A program made the translations under genes and the position numbers. From Thalassoglobus polymorphus (lineage in GTDB: Bacteria; Planctomycetota; Planctomycetia; Planctomycetales; Planctomycetaceae), in contig NZ_CP036267.1 in NCBI RefSeq assembly GCF_007744255.1, positions 372,001-436,000 on the forward strand: 64,000 bases of DNA. The letters run 5' to 3'. Shown here one piece after another: positions 18,152-27,695 of this stretch. The notes under the pieces were generated by a model. It saw only the letters and a list, made by a program, of their open reading frames with translations, was not told the origin of the DNA and made no database searches. Every line of letters begins with the position of its first letter. Within the stretch, counting starts at the first letter, position 1.

Positions 18152-20112
18152 TGCTCATCGTCCCAGAGAAGCTTTGCAATCCAGATACGATTGTTGCTGC
18201 CATGTTTGTCGACGCCAGCCGGTTGCATCCATTCTGTGACCGTTACGAGAGATTCGTTTGAGCTGACTTCAGTCACGCCAAAGTTACCAAGTCGCGCTCC
18301 CTTCTCTGGAACCAGAACACGCTCTGTGGCACGAATCACTTGAAGTGTTTCCGGGTTCACTCTCGCGATGAAGAGTGGGGCACGATGCCGGAAGACATGA
18401 TCGTTGTCCGCACCTTTGCGGGTGTAAACCAGATACAGTCCAGATTCATGTGAAACCCAATGCTGTTGCGTATTGTAGTTTCCGAGTTCCTGTCCATCAT
18501 CAAATGCCCAGACTTTCGGCTCGGAGAACTTCAAGCCATCGTCGCTGGTGGAAACGTATCCGCGATCATCATTTCGCATCGTCAAAAAGAACTTGCCATC
18601 GAACGTCGCGATAGAAGGTTCGTACAGTCCACGCTTGATCGGAACGGTCAGTTCAGAGCCGTGCTCAAGGTAAGTTAAGTTGTTCCCGTCGAAGCTGCAC
18701 TTTAACACGGTCGTACTGTATTGAGTTTCTCCCGGAACTTTGAAGTAGATCGGCAGCAGGATATCCCCGTTGGGCAAGTCGACTCGCTGAACAGAACCGG
18801 CACCAGCGTTTTTGAATTTGGGGAGGTCGGGAAGTTCGAGTGATTTCCATTTTGTCCAGCGACGCGATTGTGGATCGAAGACAGAGTACGCAGAAGCACG
18901 AGGGCGGACATGTTTCACACGGTTGTTTTCGTAGACAACCGTATGACCGATTCCGAGGAGTTTGCCAGTCGCGGCGTGCCACTTCGGTGTGAAGTCGCAG
19001 ACTGTCATTTCCGTGCCATCTTCAGCGGTTTGTCTTTTGAAAACTTCCTGTTCAGTCAGTGGCGACCACTTGTCCTGGTTGCTGGGAGAGGTCGCTGAGT
19101 GTAAGGCGTAGAAAACATCTGAACCGCTTAATTGCAGCTTTTGTGTTGTCATCACCAACAGTGGGTCATCGGCGGCATTGCCGGCACTGTGAGACGGAAT
19201 CGCTCCGGCACGAGCATGGACCCAGCACATCTTTCCATCAAAACCCTGCTCGACAATTGACCGTTCGATCCGGAAGGGCATCTGGCTGACTGCAGCATCA
19301 TTCGGCTGTGTTAATCTTCGGTAAGCATCTGCGTAGCGGCGTCCGAGTTCGCGATAGGAATCGGCGTCGAAGTGAACTTTGTCTCCTTTATGCTTCAATC
19401 CGTCGGAGGAAGCAAAGGCAGTGTTCTTGACCTTCGAAGGGAGATTTTGATGTACGGCATCGACCATCTTCTTCGCGTCGTTCCATGGCCGTTCCGAGAA
19501 TTGGCCCATCTGGCCAGCGATGAATGGAACGTTCGGAGCATTCAGCTCAGAGCGAAATCTCTGAATTAAATCGTGCAGTTTCTCTTCGTGAATCTCAGCG
19601 AGTCCCTCTTTGGAGTCTGACTCACCTTGATGCCAGAGAATCCCTTTCAGAGTTCCATGTTTGAGGGCGACCTTCGCACGCTCCATGGCGTCATCCCAAG
19701 GATGGCTTTTGGTCGGCTTGTAGAATTCTCCCGGTTGCCAGCTCGAAATCGGCGAACCACCGACTCCGCAGGGGATAAGACCGATTGTGACATCAGGATT
19801 GTCGCTAGCGATTTCAGCCCCGAATGTCTTCCCGATGCCAACTCCTACAATACCCGGCTTATCAAAATGTAGCGGATCAACTGCGGGAGCCCATTCCTGT
19901 TTCTTGTTGAGCGTCAAAACTCTGGGGTGTGGCTGCTGGTCTTGAGGCGTCACTTTGCCCCGTCCCGCCATGTTCGATTGCCCAACGAGCAGGAACAGAT
20001 GGAAGTTCTCCTTCTTCTCGGGAATAGCGGCTTCTTCAGCCCGAACTGGTCCGTTTGAAGAAATCACCAAAAGTGAAAACGCAACTGCGAACAAAGTGCT
20101 CAAGGGCTTCAT
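18148..20112 (-). CDS. secreted SASA-type carbohydrate esterase fused to sialidase-like propeller
   Basis: A 654-aa exported protein. After a signal peptide (MKPLSTLFAVAFSLLVISSN), residues about 35-280 form an SGNH-hydrolase domain of the sialate O-acetylesterase (SASA, formerly DUF303) family: block I LFLLVGQSNMAGRG with the nucleophile Ser, block III-like ILWHQGESD, and the Asp/His pair near KVHFDADSYRELG. The remaining ~370 residues look like an incomplete sialidase/BNR propeller (an Asp-box-like STSDDGLKFSEPKVW). The pairing suggests deacetylation and binding or cleavage of acylated polysaccharide outside the cell. It is coupled to the DUF447 gene downstream. The specific substrate is unknown. 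Confidence 0.85.
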   Translation of the reverse strand: MKPLSTLFAVAFSLLVISSNGPVRAEEAAIPEKKENFHLFLLVGQSNMAGRGKVTPQDQQPHPRVLTLNKKQEWAPAVDPLHFDKPGIVGVGIGKTFGAEIASDNPDVTIGLIPCGVGGSPISSWQPGEFYKPTKSHPWDDAMERAKVALKHGTLKGILWHQGESDSKEGLAEIHEEKLHDLIQRFRSELNAPNVPFIAGQMGQFSERPWNDAKKMVDAVHQNLPSKVKNTAFASSDGLKHKGDKVHFDADSYRELGRRYADAYRRLTQPNDAAVSQMPFRIERSIVEQGFDGKMCWVHARAGAIPSHSAGNAADDPLLVMTTQKLQLSGSDVFYALHSATSPSNQDKWSPLTEQEVFKRQTAEDGTEMTVCDFTPKWHAATGKLLGIGHTVVYENNRVKHVRPRASAYSVFDPQSRRWTKWKSLELPDLPKFKNAGAGSVQRVDLPNGDILLPIYFKVPGETQYSTTVLKCSFDGNNLTYLEHGSELTVPIKRGLYEPSIATFDGKFFLTMRNDDRGYVSTSDDGLKFSEPKVWAFDDGQELGNYNTQQHWVSHESGLYLVYTRKGADNDHVFRHRAPLFIARVNPETLQVIRATERVLVPEKGARLGNFGVTEVSSNESLVTVTEWMQPAGVDKHGSNNRIWIAKLLWDDEQ

Positions 20113-20220
20113 CTGTTTTCCCGAATTTTATTTTTGAAGATCGTCGTTGTCGTGAACAGTTGAAGAATGCTCGCCGCAAACTTGAAGTGTACGGCGAGCA
20201 CGAGTTTCGATTTCTGGTGT

Positions 20221-21138
20221 TTAGCGGTTTTTCCAATCAACTCCAGACATCTCAGCGAGTGTCAGCATAAGTGCGTGGGTTCCTTCGCGGCCCCAGCCTT
20301 TAGCTTTGACCGATTGGTAAAGTTGCTCCGCCAGTGCCAAACCGGGCATGGAGAGCCCCATGCGTCGGCTTTCTGCGAGGGCGATGCCCATGTCTTTGAT
20401 GAAGTGTTCGACGAAGAATCCGGGATCAAAGTTATTTGCCATGATACGTGGCCCCAGATTTGACAGTGACCAGCTTCCGGCAGCTCCGGTTGAGACCGAC
20501 TTCATGACTGTTTCAAGATCAAGACCGGCTTTGTACCCATAGAGCAGAGCTTCGCAAACACCGATCATCATGCTTGAGATCAATGTCTGGTTGACCATTT
20601 TTGTGTGTTGACCAGCCCCGGCTGGACCTTGATGCACGATCGTTTTTCCCATCGCTTCCCAAGCTGGGTTGAGGGCATCGACGACCTCTTTTTCGCCACC
20701 GATCATGATTGAAAGTCGAGCTTCCTTGGCACCGACATCTCCACCGGAAACGGGAGCGTCAACCGAGTGGACTCCTTTGGCTTTCGCTGCTTCAGCGATT
20801 TCGACAGCTAGCGAAGGTTCGCTGGTCGTCATGTCGACCAAGACGTTCCCTTCCTTCGAGCCAGCTAAAGCTCCGTTCTCTCCGAGGAAGACTTCTCGAA
20901 CATCTTGTGGGAAACCGACAATCCCGAAGATGACGTCAGAGGCTTCTGCGACAGCTTTAGGGGAATCGACCCAGGTCGCTCCCTTTTCAATGAGTGCTTT
21001 CGCTTTGTCTTTCGAGCGTGTGTAGATCGTTGCTTCAAACCCTTTGTCGATGAGGTGTCCACACATGCTGGAACCCATCACTCCGGTGCCGATCCAGCCG
21101 ATTTTTGTTTTGCCAGGAACGATTTCAGAAACTGCCAT
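20221..21138 (-). CDS. NAD(P)-dependent beta-hydroxyacid dehydrogenase
   Basis: A 305-aa member of the 3-hydroxyisobutyrate dehydrogenase / tartronate semialdehyde reductase family. The Rossmann motif [16 protein letters not shown] is near residue 14. The substrate-binding signature [20 protein letters not shown] lies near 125, and the catalytic lysine is in [13 protein letters not shown] near residue 175. The length is normal. Members reduce or oxidise short beta-hydroxyacids; sequence alone does not separate 3-hydroxyisobutyrate from 2-hydroxy-3-oxopropionate as substrate. It lies just downstream of mnmA on the same strand with a 53-base gap and may be cotranscribed, without an obvious functional link. 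Confidence 0.9.
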   Translation of the reverse strand: MAVSEIVPGKTKIGWIGTGVMGSSMCGHLIDKGFEATIYTRSKDKAKALIEKGATWVDSPKAVAEASDVIFGIVGFPQDVREVFLGENGALAGSKEGNVLVDMTTSEPSLAVEIAEAAKAKGVHSVDAPVSGGDVGAKEARLSIMIGGEKEVVDALNPAWEAMGKTIVHQGPAGAGQHTKMVNQTLISSMMIGVCEALLYGYKAGLDLETVMKSVSTGAAGSWSLSNLGPRIMANNFDPGFFVEHFIKDMGIALAESRRMGLSMPGLALAEQLYQSVKAKGWGREGTHALMLTLAEMSGVDWKNR

Positions 21139-21191
21139 GGAATTTTCTTTCTTTTCTTCAGGTGCTAAGCAATGAATCTATTCAGAACAGA

Positions 21192-22292
21192 TTACAAAAT
21201 CCAGCCGCCGCCTAGAACGCGGTCGTCATCATAGACGACCAGTGCCTGTCCGGGGGCGACGCCAAATTGTGGGTCGTCGAAGTCGACACGGATACGGTCG
21301 TCTCCAATTTCGTGGACGGTACATTTTCCCGGTGTGTGTTGGTAGCGAATTTGGGCGGTCCCGGTGAGCGGGAACTTCAAATCCGGCTTTAACCAATTGA
21401 CCCGGTTGGCTTCGAGTGAACTTCTTCCCAATTCTTCCTTTGTCCCAATCACAACTCGCTTTGTTTCTGCTTCGATTCGTACAACGAATCGTGGATCTCC
21501 AAAAGCAACTCCCAAGCCTCGACGTTGACCGATCGTGAAGTTCTGGTAGCCCTCGTGTTGCCCAACAACGTTCCCGGCAGTGTCGACAAGTTCCCCAGCT
21601 GTTTCTTGCGGACCACGGAAGTCGTTTAAGAAGCGAGAATAGTCGTTGTCTGGGATGAAGCAGATTTCTTGAGAATCAGGTTTGTTGGCTGTCCGGATTC
21701 CGGCTTTGGCAGCCAGCTCACGAAGTTCGCTCTTCTGGTATCCCCCAACCGGAAACAGGATTTTATCGAACAGGTCTCGCTGAGTTCCAAACAAGACGTA
21801 AGACTGATCCTTCCCCGGATCGAGACCACGAAACAGCCCCGGTCGATCTTCTCCTTCAACCGGTAGCAACTGTGCGTAATGTCCGGTGGCGATATGGTCT
21901 GCACCGACTTGCTGTGCGAAGTCCCAGAGCTTGCCAAACTTCAACCAGATATTGCACATGACACACGGATTGGGAGTGCGGCCAGCGAGATACTCGTCTG
22001 CGAAGTATTCTTTGATTTGGTCGAAACCATCGCTGAAATTCAATGCGTGGAAAGGGATGTCCAAGCTATCCGCAACACGCCGTGCATCTGCGGCATCGGA
22101 GGCACTACAACATCCTTGCTTATGGGCTTTCGCAGAAACGATTGGGATTCCGCCGATTCCGGTTTCGCAAGTGTCGTCCGTCGCCCCTGAGCGCATGAAC
22201 AGGCCGATCACATCGTAACCCTGTTCTTGTAAGAGCCAGGCTGATGCGGAACTATCGACTCCTCCACTCATGGCGAGTACAACACGCGGCAT
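21192..22292 (-). CDS. mnmA: tRNA-specific 2-thiouridylase MnmA
   Basis: A 366-aa cytosolic enzyme that makes 2-thiouridine at wobble position 34 of tRNAs for Lys, Glu and Gln. The ATP-pyrophosphatase PP-loop MSGGVDSSASAWLL is at residues 8-21. The catalytic cysteines are in the conserved segments NPCVMCN (near residue 110) and SQEICFIPDNDY (near 207). Other MnmA blocks are ATGHYAQ, GKDQSYVLF and the C-terminal beta-barrel with VVGQHEGYQNFTIGQRRGLG. Compared with the enterobacterial protein, there is a short Cys-containing insert after the PP-loop (CETGIGG..., KQGCCSASDAADAR), as in the cyanobacterial and planctomycetal type. Complete. Confidence 0.95.
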   Translation of the reverse strand: MPRVVLAMSGGVDSSASAWLLQEQGYDVIGLFMRSGATDDTCETGIGGIPIVSAKAHKQGCCSASDAADARRVADSLDIPFHALNFSDGFDQIKEYFADEYLAGRTPNPCVMCNIWLKFGKLWDFAQQVGADHIATGHYAQLLPVEGEDRPGLFRGLDPGKDQSYVLFGTQRDLFDKILFPVGGYQKSELRELAAKAGIRTANKPDSQEICFIPDNDYSRFLNDFRGPQETAGELVDTAGNVVGQHEGYQNFTIGQRRGLGVAFGDPRFVVRIEAETKRVVIGTKEELGRSSLEANRVNWLKPDLKFPLTGTAQIRYQHTPGKCTVHEIGDDRIRVDFDDPQFGVAPGQALVVYDDDRVLGGGWIL

Positions 22293-22471
22293 TTGAGATT
22301 GTTTCTCCGTATAGAAAGATATGAGACGTTACGATCGACTCAAGGGTCTGGGATGAGCCGGTCCAAAATATTGGTTCTGAGGTCAGAAAGCTTGGGAGCC
22401 AGCTTCACTATGCTGGTTTCCCGAGAGGTTTTGAATCTGGTATCTTATGGTCCGGCAGCCTGAATTTGTAG

Positions 22472-22699
22472 ATGCGGGCTGAAATCTCTTTCTCTGGAAT
22501 TCATGCTGTGTCGAGCAATTCATTGAAAACGTTTAAGAATAACTTGGGATTTTTGTTGCAACTCGCAGCGTTAACTCTGCTTCCACTCGTCATTTTGCGT
22601 CAGTTGAGCACTGGATTTCAACTCTTATGGATGCCAGCTCTCACGATGTTGGGGATTGTGCTATTCATGCTGGGGCAATGGTTAAGAGAGCCCGAATGA
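22472..22699 (+). CDS. small membrane protein
   Basis: A 75-aa protein with two strongly hydrophobic segments (LGFLLQLAALTLLPLVILRQ and LLWMPALTMLGIVLFMLG) separated by a short loop, ending in the charged tail QWLREPE. No family is recognised. Its TGA stop overlaps the ATG of the PQQ-like propeller gene (ATGA at 22696-22699), which supports its being a real gene translated with that protein. It may anchor or assist the propeller protein at the membrane, but that is inference from position only. Confidence 0.65.
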   Translation: MRAEISFSGIHAVSSNSLKTFKNNLGFLLQLAALTLLPLVILRQLSTGFQLLWMPALTMLGIVLFMLGQWLREPE

Positions 22700-24732
22700 C
22701 ATTGAGACCATCGAAATTTGCAGATTCCACGCAATGTCTCAGCCCTCTCTGTGCTTGCCAGGGAACTCTTTTTCAGGCTCGTTTTCTTGCAGTTGCGGTG
22801 CTTTTCTTCGTTATTCAGACGAATTTGACGGCACAAGTGATTCGGAATCAACTTCAAGTTTCGTCGAACATCAATGCGAATGCTGAGCGACTTTTTACCG
22901 GAATTCTGCTCGATCTTGAAGCGAACGATCACAATCGGGTCGCAGAGGATCTCCAAAAGTTGCGCAGCGAATTCGCTGGAATCATGGTCCCAGTCGCTTC
23001 GCATCAACAAATCGAAGCGAGCTTGCTGGCAGACTTCTTGACTCAGCACATTTCAGAAGCTTCTTCATCGCTGAGCGAAACTCCCGTTTCAGATGAAACG
23101 ATCATTGAGTCCGACGGGTTTGAGTTGTGGCGTCTGTTACTTACGAGCCGAACCAATCCAGAGACGCTTTTGAGTGTCGGGGATCGACAGTGGAAAGAGG
23201 GGAGGATTTCAATCGCCAAAAGGTGTTGGAGAATCGCACGAACGGAGACCGCAGTTTTCTTGCCCGTTCAACAACGCTTGGCGCCGGAGACTTTTGCTGA
23301 GATTTCGAAACGTGAGATTGTGGCTGAGATGCTCACTGGTCATTTTCGCGAAGCGACCTCAAAACTCCAACGGCTTCAAAACGTCTCTCCCGATGTTTCA
23401 GGACGCGTCGCAGGAGAGGAGGGGAATCTTGCAGAGTTGTTGAATCAGCAAATGCAATCGTTGAGGCAGGGGCCGCCTGAAGCGTTTTTGCAGTTGGACA
23501 AGTTGATGCCGATTAAGTCTGTTCGTTTCAGCCTTGAGAAACAGGCATGGTCCGTCGAGATGACAAGAGGAGCCTCGCGAGGAAAGGCTGTTCGCCCAAT
23601 TTTCTGGAACGATCTTTTGCTTCTGCATGACGCCAACGGGCTTCGAGCACTCAATAAAACGACAGGCCAATCAGCATGGCCAGTGGATGAAAATGACGAT
23701 GGTTTTCTGTTCGAGACAGCAGCAGATCGCCCAAGCCGTGATCGATCACAAATGGCTATTGCGAGAGGGGCTCTGCACGAAAATATTCTCTATGTTTGTA
23801 CCGGGCATTCCGGTTCTGTAAACGACGGAAATTTGGCCCCCTCAGAGAAATCACGAGTTTCGGCATTCAACTTGGAAGCAGAAGGTCGACTCGATTGGAC
23901 CGTTGCAGCGGACTCACTTCCCGGTTTTGGCCCTGATCGTCAGCTGCTTTTTACCGGTTCGCCTGTAATCGTTCAGGACCAGCTTCTTCTCCCTGTTCGT
24001 TCGCTCTCTCCTGGTTCGCAACTACAAATCGCTTGTTTGAATCAGGCAGATGGATCAGTTCAATGGATTCGTGACGTCGCTGCAAATTTGCAAGTTCCGG
24101 ATGCGAGAGCGGTCTCATTTGATGATCACATCATTCGATCCGAAGGTTGCCTGCTCTGGTTGATTGATGGGGAAACTCTTTGCTGCATTCACGAACGTTC
24201 CGGGCAGGTCCAATGGATTTCGGGGATCGACCCAACTTCAAGAATTGTCAGTCCTGGATTTTCAGGAGAGAGAAGTTGCTTCGCCTCAGAGGGTGTCGTC
24301 TATTGTGCCACTCGAAACGGCGTAGCTGCCTTTGATCTGTATTCGGGTTCGCTGTTATGGGAGCAATTTCTTGCTGAACCTCCACAACAGGTGCTTGGAC
24401 TCAATGACGGTTTGCTTGTCTTGTCGACGCCGGGGATGATGGCCCTCGATTGCTTTACAGGGCGAGTCGAATGGAAACAGCCGGGATCGACGTTGCCTTC
24501 ACATTCCAATCAGGGAGAACTCATCGGGAGAACGGTTCTGTGGCCTCGATCGTCCGAAATTTGGACACTCGATGCTCAAACTGGAAGGCTTCTTCAACGA
24601 GACCAGTATCAAAAGCTGACTGGACAACTTGCCCATGGCCTCATGCTTTCGGGGAAAAAACTCTACATCGATGAGGGGGATCGGTTTTCGGCAATTGAAG
24701 TCGATACAAGAATGCTCGAAGTCCCGCGCTGA
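22696..24732 (+). CDS. PQQ-like beta-propeller repeat protein, exported
   Basis: A 678-aa protein. The start is ATG 22696, overlapping the upstream small membrane protein by four bases; the open frame extends further 5' to 22627 but without support. A hydrophobic N-terminal segment (FLAVAVLFFVIQTNLTAQ) acts as a signal peptide or anchor. Residues about 40-270 are helical; from about 290 on there are repeated blades of the pyrrolo-quinoline-quinone-like propeller: GLRALNKTTGQSAWPV, LNQADGSVQWIRDV, HERSGQVQWISGI, FDLYSGSLLWEQF, LDCFTGRVEWKQ, LDAQTGRLLQRDQ. Such proteins are scaffold or binding proteins as often as enzymes; no PQQ-site residues can be assigned. Confidence 0.85.
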   Translation: MTLRPSKFADSTQCLSPLCACQGTLFQARFLAVAVLFFVIQTNLTAQVIRNQLQVSSNINANAERLFTGILLDLEANDHNRVAEDLQKLRSEFAGIMVPVASHQQIEASLLADFLTQHISEASSSLSETPVSDETIIESDGFELWRLLLTSRTNPETLLSVGDRQWKEGRISIAKRCWRIARTETAVFLPVQQRLAPETFAEISKREIVAEMLTGHFREATSKLQRLQNVSPDVSGRVAGEEGNLAELLNQQMQSLRQGPPEAFLQLDKLMPIKSVRFSLEKQAWSVEMTRGASRGKAVRPIFWNDLLLLHDANGLRALNKTTGQSAWPVDENDDGFLFETAADRPSRDRSQMAIARGALHENILYVCTGHSGSVNDGNLAPSEKSRVSAFNLEAEGRLDWTVAADSLPGFGPDRQLLFTGSPVIVQDQLLLPVRSLSPGSQLQIACLNQADGSVQWIRDVAANLQVPDARAVSFDDHIIRSEGCLLWLIDGETLCCIHERSGQVQWISGIDPTSRIVSPGFSGERSCFASEGVVYCATRNGVAAFDLYSGSLLWEQFLAEPPQQVLGLNDGLLVLSTPGMMALDCFTGRVEWKQPGSTLPSHSNQGELIGRTVLWPRSSEIWTLDAQTGRLLQRDQYQKLTGQLAHGLMLSGKKLYIDEGDRFSAIEVDTRMLEVPR

Positions 24733-24751
24733 CCTTCGGGCGAATATTCCG

Positions 24752-24793
24752 AAATGCGTTCTTCACAGACCGATGGTAGAGGGAGCTGCTTTA
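24752..24793 (-). repeat. half copy of dispersed repeat (left half)
   Basis: The minus strand reads GCAGCTCCCTCTACCATC and then TCTGTGAAGAACGCATTT, matching the left half of the ~100-bp element. The right half is missing. It lies in the gap between the convergent propeller and NfeD genes. Confidence 0.7.
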
Positions 24794-25492
24794 AGAGGTT
24801 TCTGCATCTGCGAATGGATCGAGAATTCCACCGGTTGGCTTCGGTTGATTGCTGGCACTGCTTTCGGAATCCGGGTTTTCAACAGGTTTCGCTTCTTGCT
24901 GATCTTCAGAGACAGGCTGATCATCGGCAGCGACGAGTCGGACCACAACGCGAGTCCCATTCGTCGAGACGACTTCGATCGGCACACCGGACTCGATGCT
25001 GAATCCTTCACCAATGGCATGCAGCCGTTCTCCGTTCACTTGAACGAGCCCTCCCGGTGTGAGCGGGCTGAGAGCAGTTCCTCGCTGACCAATCAACTCC
25101 TGTAGGTGTTCAATCTCTCGCTGATACGGAGTCACTTCCTCAGTGGATGGGGCAGCCAGCAGCACACGATTTCCGAAATTTGTATTGTTCAGTAAATAGT
25201 ACACTCCAGAAATCGTGATCGGGATGAGCGCCAGGAATGTGACCACGTAGATCCGCCAATACAACGGATTGACGTCAGCCCAGGCCCTGTACGCAAAAAT
25301 TGCAGATCCCAAAAAAGAACATGCACACAGCACACCTACGATTCCGCCTGTTGGGAGCAATAATTCCACTCCCAAAAGAACAAACCCGATGAGCATCAAT
25401 ACAAATGTCAGTGTTTGGTCATCCATAGTCGAGTTGCTGTCTCCAAAGTCTGAGAAGGCAGCCAACCAAATACCGAGTTGGCTCAAATCCAT
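24791..25492 (-). CDS. NfeD-family membrane protein
   Basis: A 233-aa protein with about four N-terminal hydrophobic segments (LTFVLMLIGFVLLGVELLLP, GGIVGVLCACSFLGSAIFAY, RIYVVTFLALIPITISGVYY) and a soluble C-terminal OB-fold-like domain: LIGQRGTALSPLTPGGLVQV, GERLHAIGEGFSIESGVPIE, VVSTNGTRVVVRL. This is the NfeDC arrangement in which the small barrel follows the membrane part. Family members are thought to assist stomatin/flotillin-type membrane microdomain proteins, but no such gene is adjacent. The low-complexity tail (DQQEAKPVENPDSESS) is unusual but not rare. ATG 25492 is used; an internal Met at residue 23 is an alternative. Confidence 0.85.
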   Translation of the reverse strand: MDLSQLGIWLAAFSDFGDSNSTMDDQTLTFVLMLIGFVLLGVELLLPTGGIVGVLCACSFLGSAIFAYRAWADVNPLYWRIYVVTFLALIPITISGVYYLLNNTNFGNRVLLAAPSTEEVTPYQREIEHLQELIGQRGTALSPLTPGGLVQVNGERLHAIGEGFSIESGVPIEVVSTNGTRVVVRLVAADDQPVSEDQQEAKPVENPDSESSASNQPKPTGGILDPFADAETS

Positions 25493-25632
25493 TCTACCTT
25501 GAAGACAACCATCGGCAATACTTTCACTGGTTGTTTCGGCCCCGAAGGCGAAAGCTCAGCTTTTTCATCTCTCATGATGTTGAAATCAGAGCGAATGAAT
25601 GGGTGTTCTGACCAGTGGATTCACCCACTAAG

Positions 25633-25732
25633 GCAGTTTGCTCTATCGAGTGCCTGTGAAGAACGCATTTCTCTAACAAAAATGATGTTCGCCACGAGGC
25701 AGATCCTGCAAACCAATTCGAAAGATGCTCTA
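25633..25732 (+). repeat. dispersed intergenic repeat, copy D
   Basis: A full-length copy: GCAGTTTGCTCTATCGAGTG, TGTGAAGAACGCATTTCTCT, TGTTCGCCACGAGGCAGATC, TTCGAAAGATGCTCTA. It is closest to copy C outside the insertion. It lies a few bases from the 3' end of the thioredoxin gene. Confidence 0.85.
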
Positions 25733-25737
25733 TCGTT

Positions 25738-26187
25738 CTATTCGAAATACGATTTTGACCAACTGAGGAGCTCTTGTTGCGAGGCGTAGCCGGTACGGGA
25801 CTTTTTGAGGCGGCCATCTTTGAACAGAAAGATCCGCGGAATTCCGCTGACTCCGTAGTGTTTTGCGAGGTGTGGTTTTTCCTCGATATCGATCTCGACA
25901 ACGTCCAGTTTCCCGGAATAACGACTTCGTAACCGGGCCAGTTCAGGGTCCATTGCTCGGCATGGACCGCACCAGTCCGCTCCGAATTTCACAATGACCG
26001 GTTTCTGGTTTTCAATGACTCGAACTTGAAACCAGAAATCATCTGGTGGAGTCGTGAACGCGTAGCGCAGCGAAGGAAGCGCCAGTCCGAACAGAATAGC
26101 GACGAGAATCAAGGCGGGATGAGCCCGCGTGTTTCCAGAATACATCATCAAAACCAGTTTGGAATGGGGGCAACACATTCCAAACAT
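25738..26187 (-). CDS. membrane-anchored thioredoxin-like protein
   Basis: A 149-aa protein with an N-terminal hydrophobic anchor (PALILVAILFGLALPSLRYA) and a thioredoxin fold: IVKFGADWCGPCRAMDPELA with the redox-active CGPC pair, VVEIDIEEKPHLAKHYGVSG, and the cis-proline segment GIPRIFLFKDG. It probably faces the periplasm and reduces or shuffles disulphides. The start is uncertain: ATG 26187, 26148 and 26145 are all in frame before the membrane segment and none has a clear ribosome binding site; the shorter ones omit the odd Cys-containing MFGMCCPHSK lead. The gene ends beside repeat copy D. Confidence 0.88.
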   Translation of the reverse strand: MFGMCCPHSKLVLMMYSGNTRAHPALILVAILFGLALPSLRYAFTTPPDDFWFQVRVIENQKPVIVKFGADWCGPCRAMDPELARLRSRYSGKLDVVEIDIEEKPHLAKHYGVSGIPRIFLFKDGRLKKSRTGYASQQELLSWSKSYFE

Positions 26188-26214
26188 AGTTTGTGGTTTT
26201 ACATGATGAGCAGG

Positions 26215-26517
26215 CTATTTTCGTTGTTCGCAAAAAAATCCTGAGAGGCTGAAAAACGCGAACAACACCTCAATGACCATTGTCACTGATTGCAACTGTT
26301 GATCGCGGGGCATCTTTGAAAAGAGATACGCGACCTGTCTTTTGGAGGCTTCGTCATCGCGGAGAAGGAATGAACAGCCTCTGGCAAGACTGCTCAAAAC
26401 GTTCTGATTCACCCGAATTTCGATGATTTGGTCTCGGATTGCTTGAGCGAGAGCATTTTCGGAAATGATAGACGGGCTCTGTCTCGTGGAGTTCAGTGGT
26501 TTTTCTGGTAGAATCAT
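26215..26517 (-). CDS. possible small hypothetical protein
   Basis: A 100-aa frame from ATG 26517 (MILPEKPLNSTRQSP...) to the stop at 26215, open further upstream to 26673. The composition is protein-like: ENALAQAIRDQIIEIRVNQN, LRDDEASKRQVAYLFSKMPR, then a hydrophobic C-terminal stretch MVIEVLFAFFSLSGFF. It lies in the otherwise empty space between the thioredoxin gene and argC, in the same direction as the former. No family is recognised and no ribosome binding site is seen, so it may be a chance frame. Confidence 0.35.
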   Translation of the reverse strand: MILPEKPLNSTRQSPSIISENALAQAIRDQIIEIRVNQNVLSSLARGCSFLLRDDEASKRQVAYLFSKMPRDQQLQSVTMVIEVLFAFFSLSGFFCEQRK

Positions 26518-26657
26518 TTCACTACGGGCACGAAAGTGCTTGAATGACGACTTCTTTCGGAAACCTTTCCCGTGGAGTGTTTCCTCAGTATTGATGAGGT
26601 CGGATTCAGGTTTTGGATCAAATTTCAATCTCAATTCAAAATTCAAAAGGTCGTTTC

Positions 26658-27665
26658 GTGGTTCGAGTCGCAATTATTGGAGGAACAGGTTACACGGCAT
26701 TAGAAGTGATGCGGTTGCTGCATCGACATCCTCAGGCAGAAGTGAAGGTTGTCTCCAGCCGGTCCGAATCAGGTCCCGTCTCTTCGGTTCATACTTCGCT
26801 GTCAGGCATGTTTGATTTTAACATGACCAATCCTTCGGTCACTGAAATCGCGGAACTGGCAGATGTGGTTTTCTGTTGCTTACCACACAAGGCGAGCATG
26901 GATGCGATTCCGAGCCTGCTCTCTGCCGGTTTAAAGGTTGTCGATCTTTCCGCGGACTATCGCCTGAGTGATCCGAGTGTCTATGAGAAATGGTATGGGC
27001 ACGTACACACGGACCCGACTCGACTTGGGAACACCGTGTACGGACTGCCGGAACTGTATCGTGATCGCATCAAAGGGCAGGACTTGATTGCAAACCCGGG
27101 ATGTTACACCAGCACCTCGATTCTGGCACTTGCTCCATTCGTCAGTGGCGGACTGATCGAGCCTTCTTCAATTATTATTGACGCAAAGAGTGGCGTTTCC
27201 GGAGCTGGAAGAGCTCCAAAGCTCGGGACGTTGTACGCGGAATGTAATGAGAGCTTCTCTGCATATGGAGTCGGAACACATCGACACATGCCGGAAATTG
27301 AACAGATCCTCAGTGATGTTTCCAGCGAGAATGTTGAAGTGCTGTTTACACCCCATCTGGTTCCCATGGACCGTGGAATCTTTGCCACAATTTACGCCAC
27401 ACCGAAGGCAGAGCTGACGGAGAAGCAGGCCATCGAGTCCCTGCGAGAATTCTACAGCGGGAACCCATTTGTAAGAGTGGTCTCGCACTTGCCCAAAACG
27501 AAAGACGTCGCATACACCAATTATTGCGATATCACTGCCCGAGTTGTGAAGGGTCGCTTGATGATTTTGGCGGTTCTCGACAACATGATAAAAGGCGCGG
27601 CTGGTGTTGCGGTCCAGAATTTCAATTTGATGTGCGACTTCGACGAAACAACCGCGCTGTTGTAA
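26658..27665 (+). CDS. argC: N-acetyl-gamma-glutamyl-phosphate reductase
   Basis: A 335-aa enzyme of arginine biosynthesis that reduces N-acetylglutamyl phosphate to the semialdehyde with NADPH. The GTG start at 26658 is chosen because AAAAGG lies seven bases upstream and the protein then begins [20 protein letters not shown], the conserved Rossmann start; the frame is open further upstream without homology. The catalytic cysteine is in [13 protein letters not shown] (near residue 147). Other family blocks are [18 protein letters not shown] and the conserved His in [11 protein letters not shown]. The length is normal for the type-1 ArgC. No other arg gene is adjacent. Confidence 0.95.
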   Translation: MVRVAIIGGTGYTALEVMRLLHRHPQAEVKVVSSRSESGPVSSVHTSLSGMFDFNMTNPSVTEIAELADVVFCCLPHKASMDAIPSLLSAGLKVVDLSADYRLSDPSVYEKWYGHVHTDPTRLGNTVYGLPELYRDRIKGQDLIANPGCYTSTSILALAPFVSGGLIEPSSIIIDAKSGVSGAGRAPKLGTLYAECNESFSAYGVGTHRHMPEIEQILSDVSSENVEVLFTPHLVPMDRGIFATIYATPKAELTEKQAIESLREFYSGNPFVRVVSHLPKTKDVAYTNYCDITARVVKGRLMILAVLDNMIKGAAGVAVQNFNLMCDFDETTALL

Positions 27666-27695
27666 TCTCGACAATTCAAATCAGGATCAAGTTCG

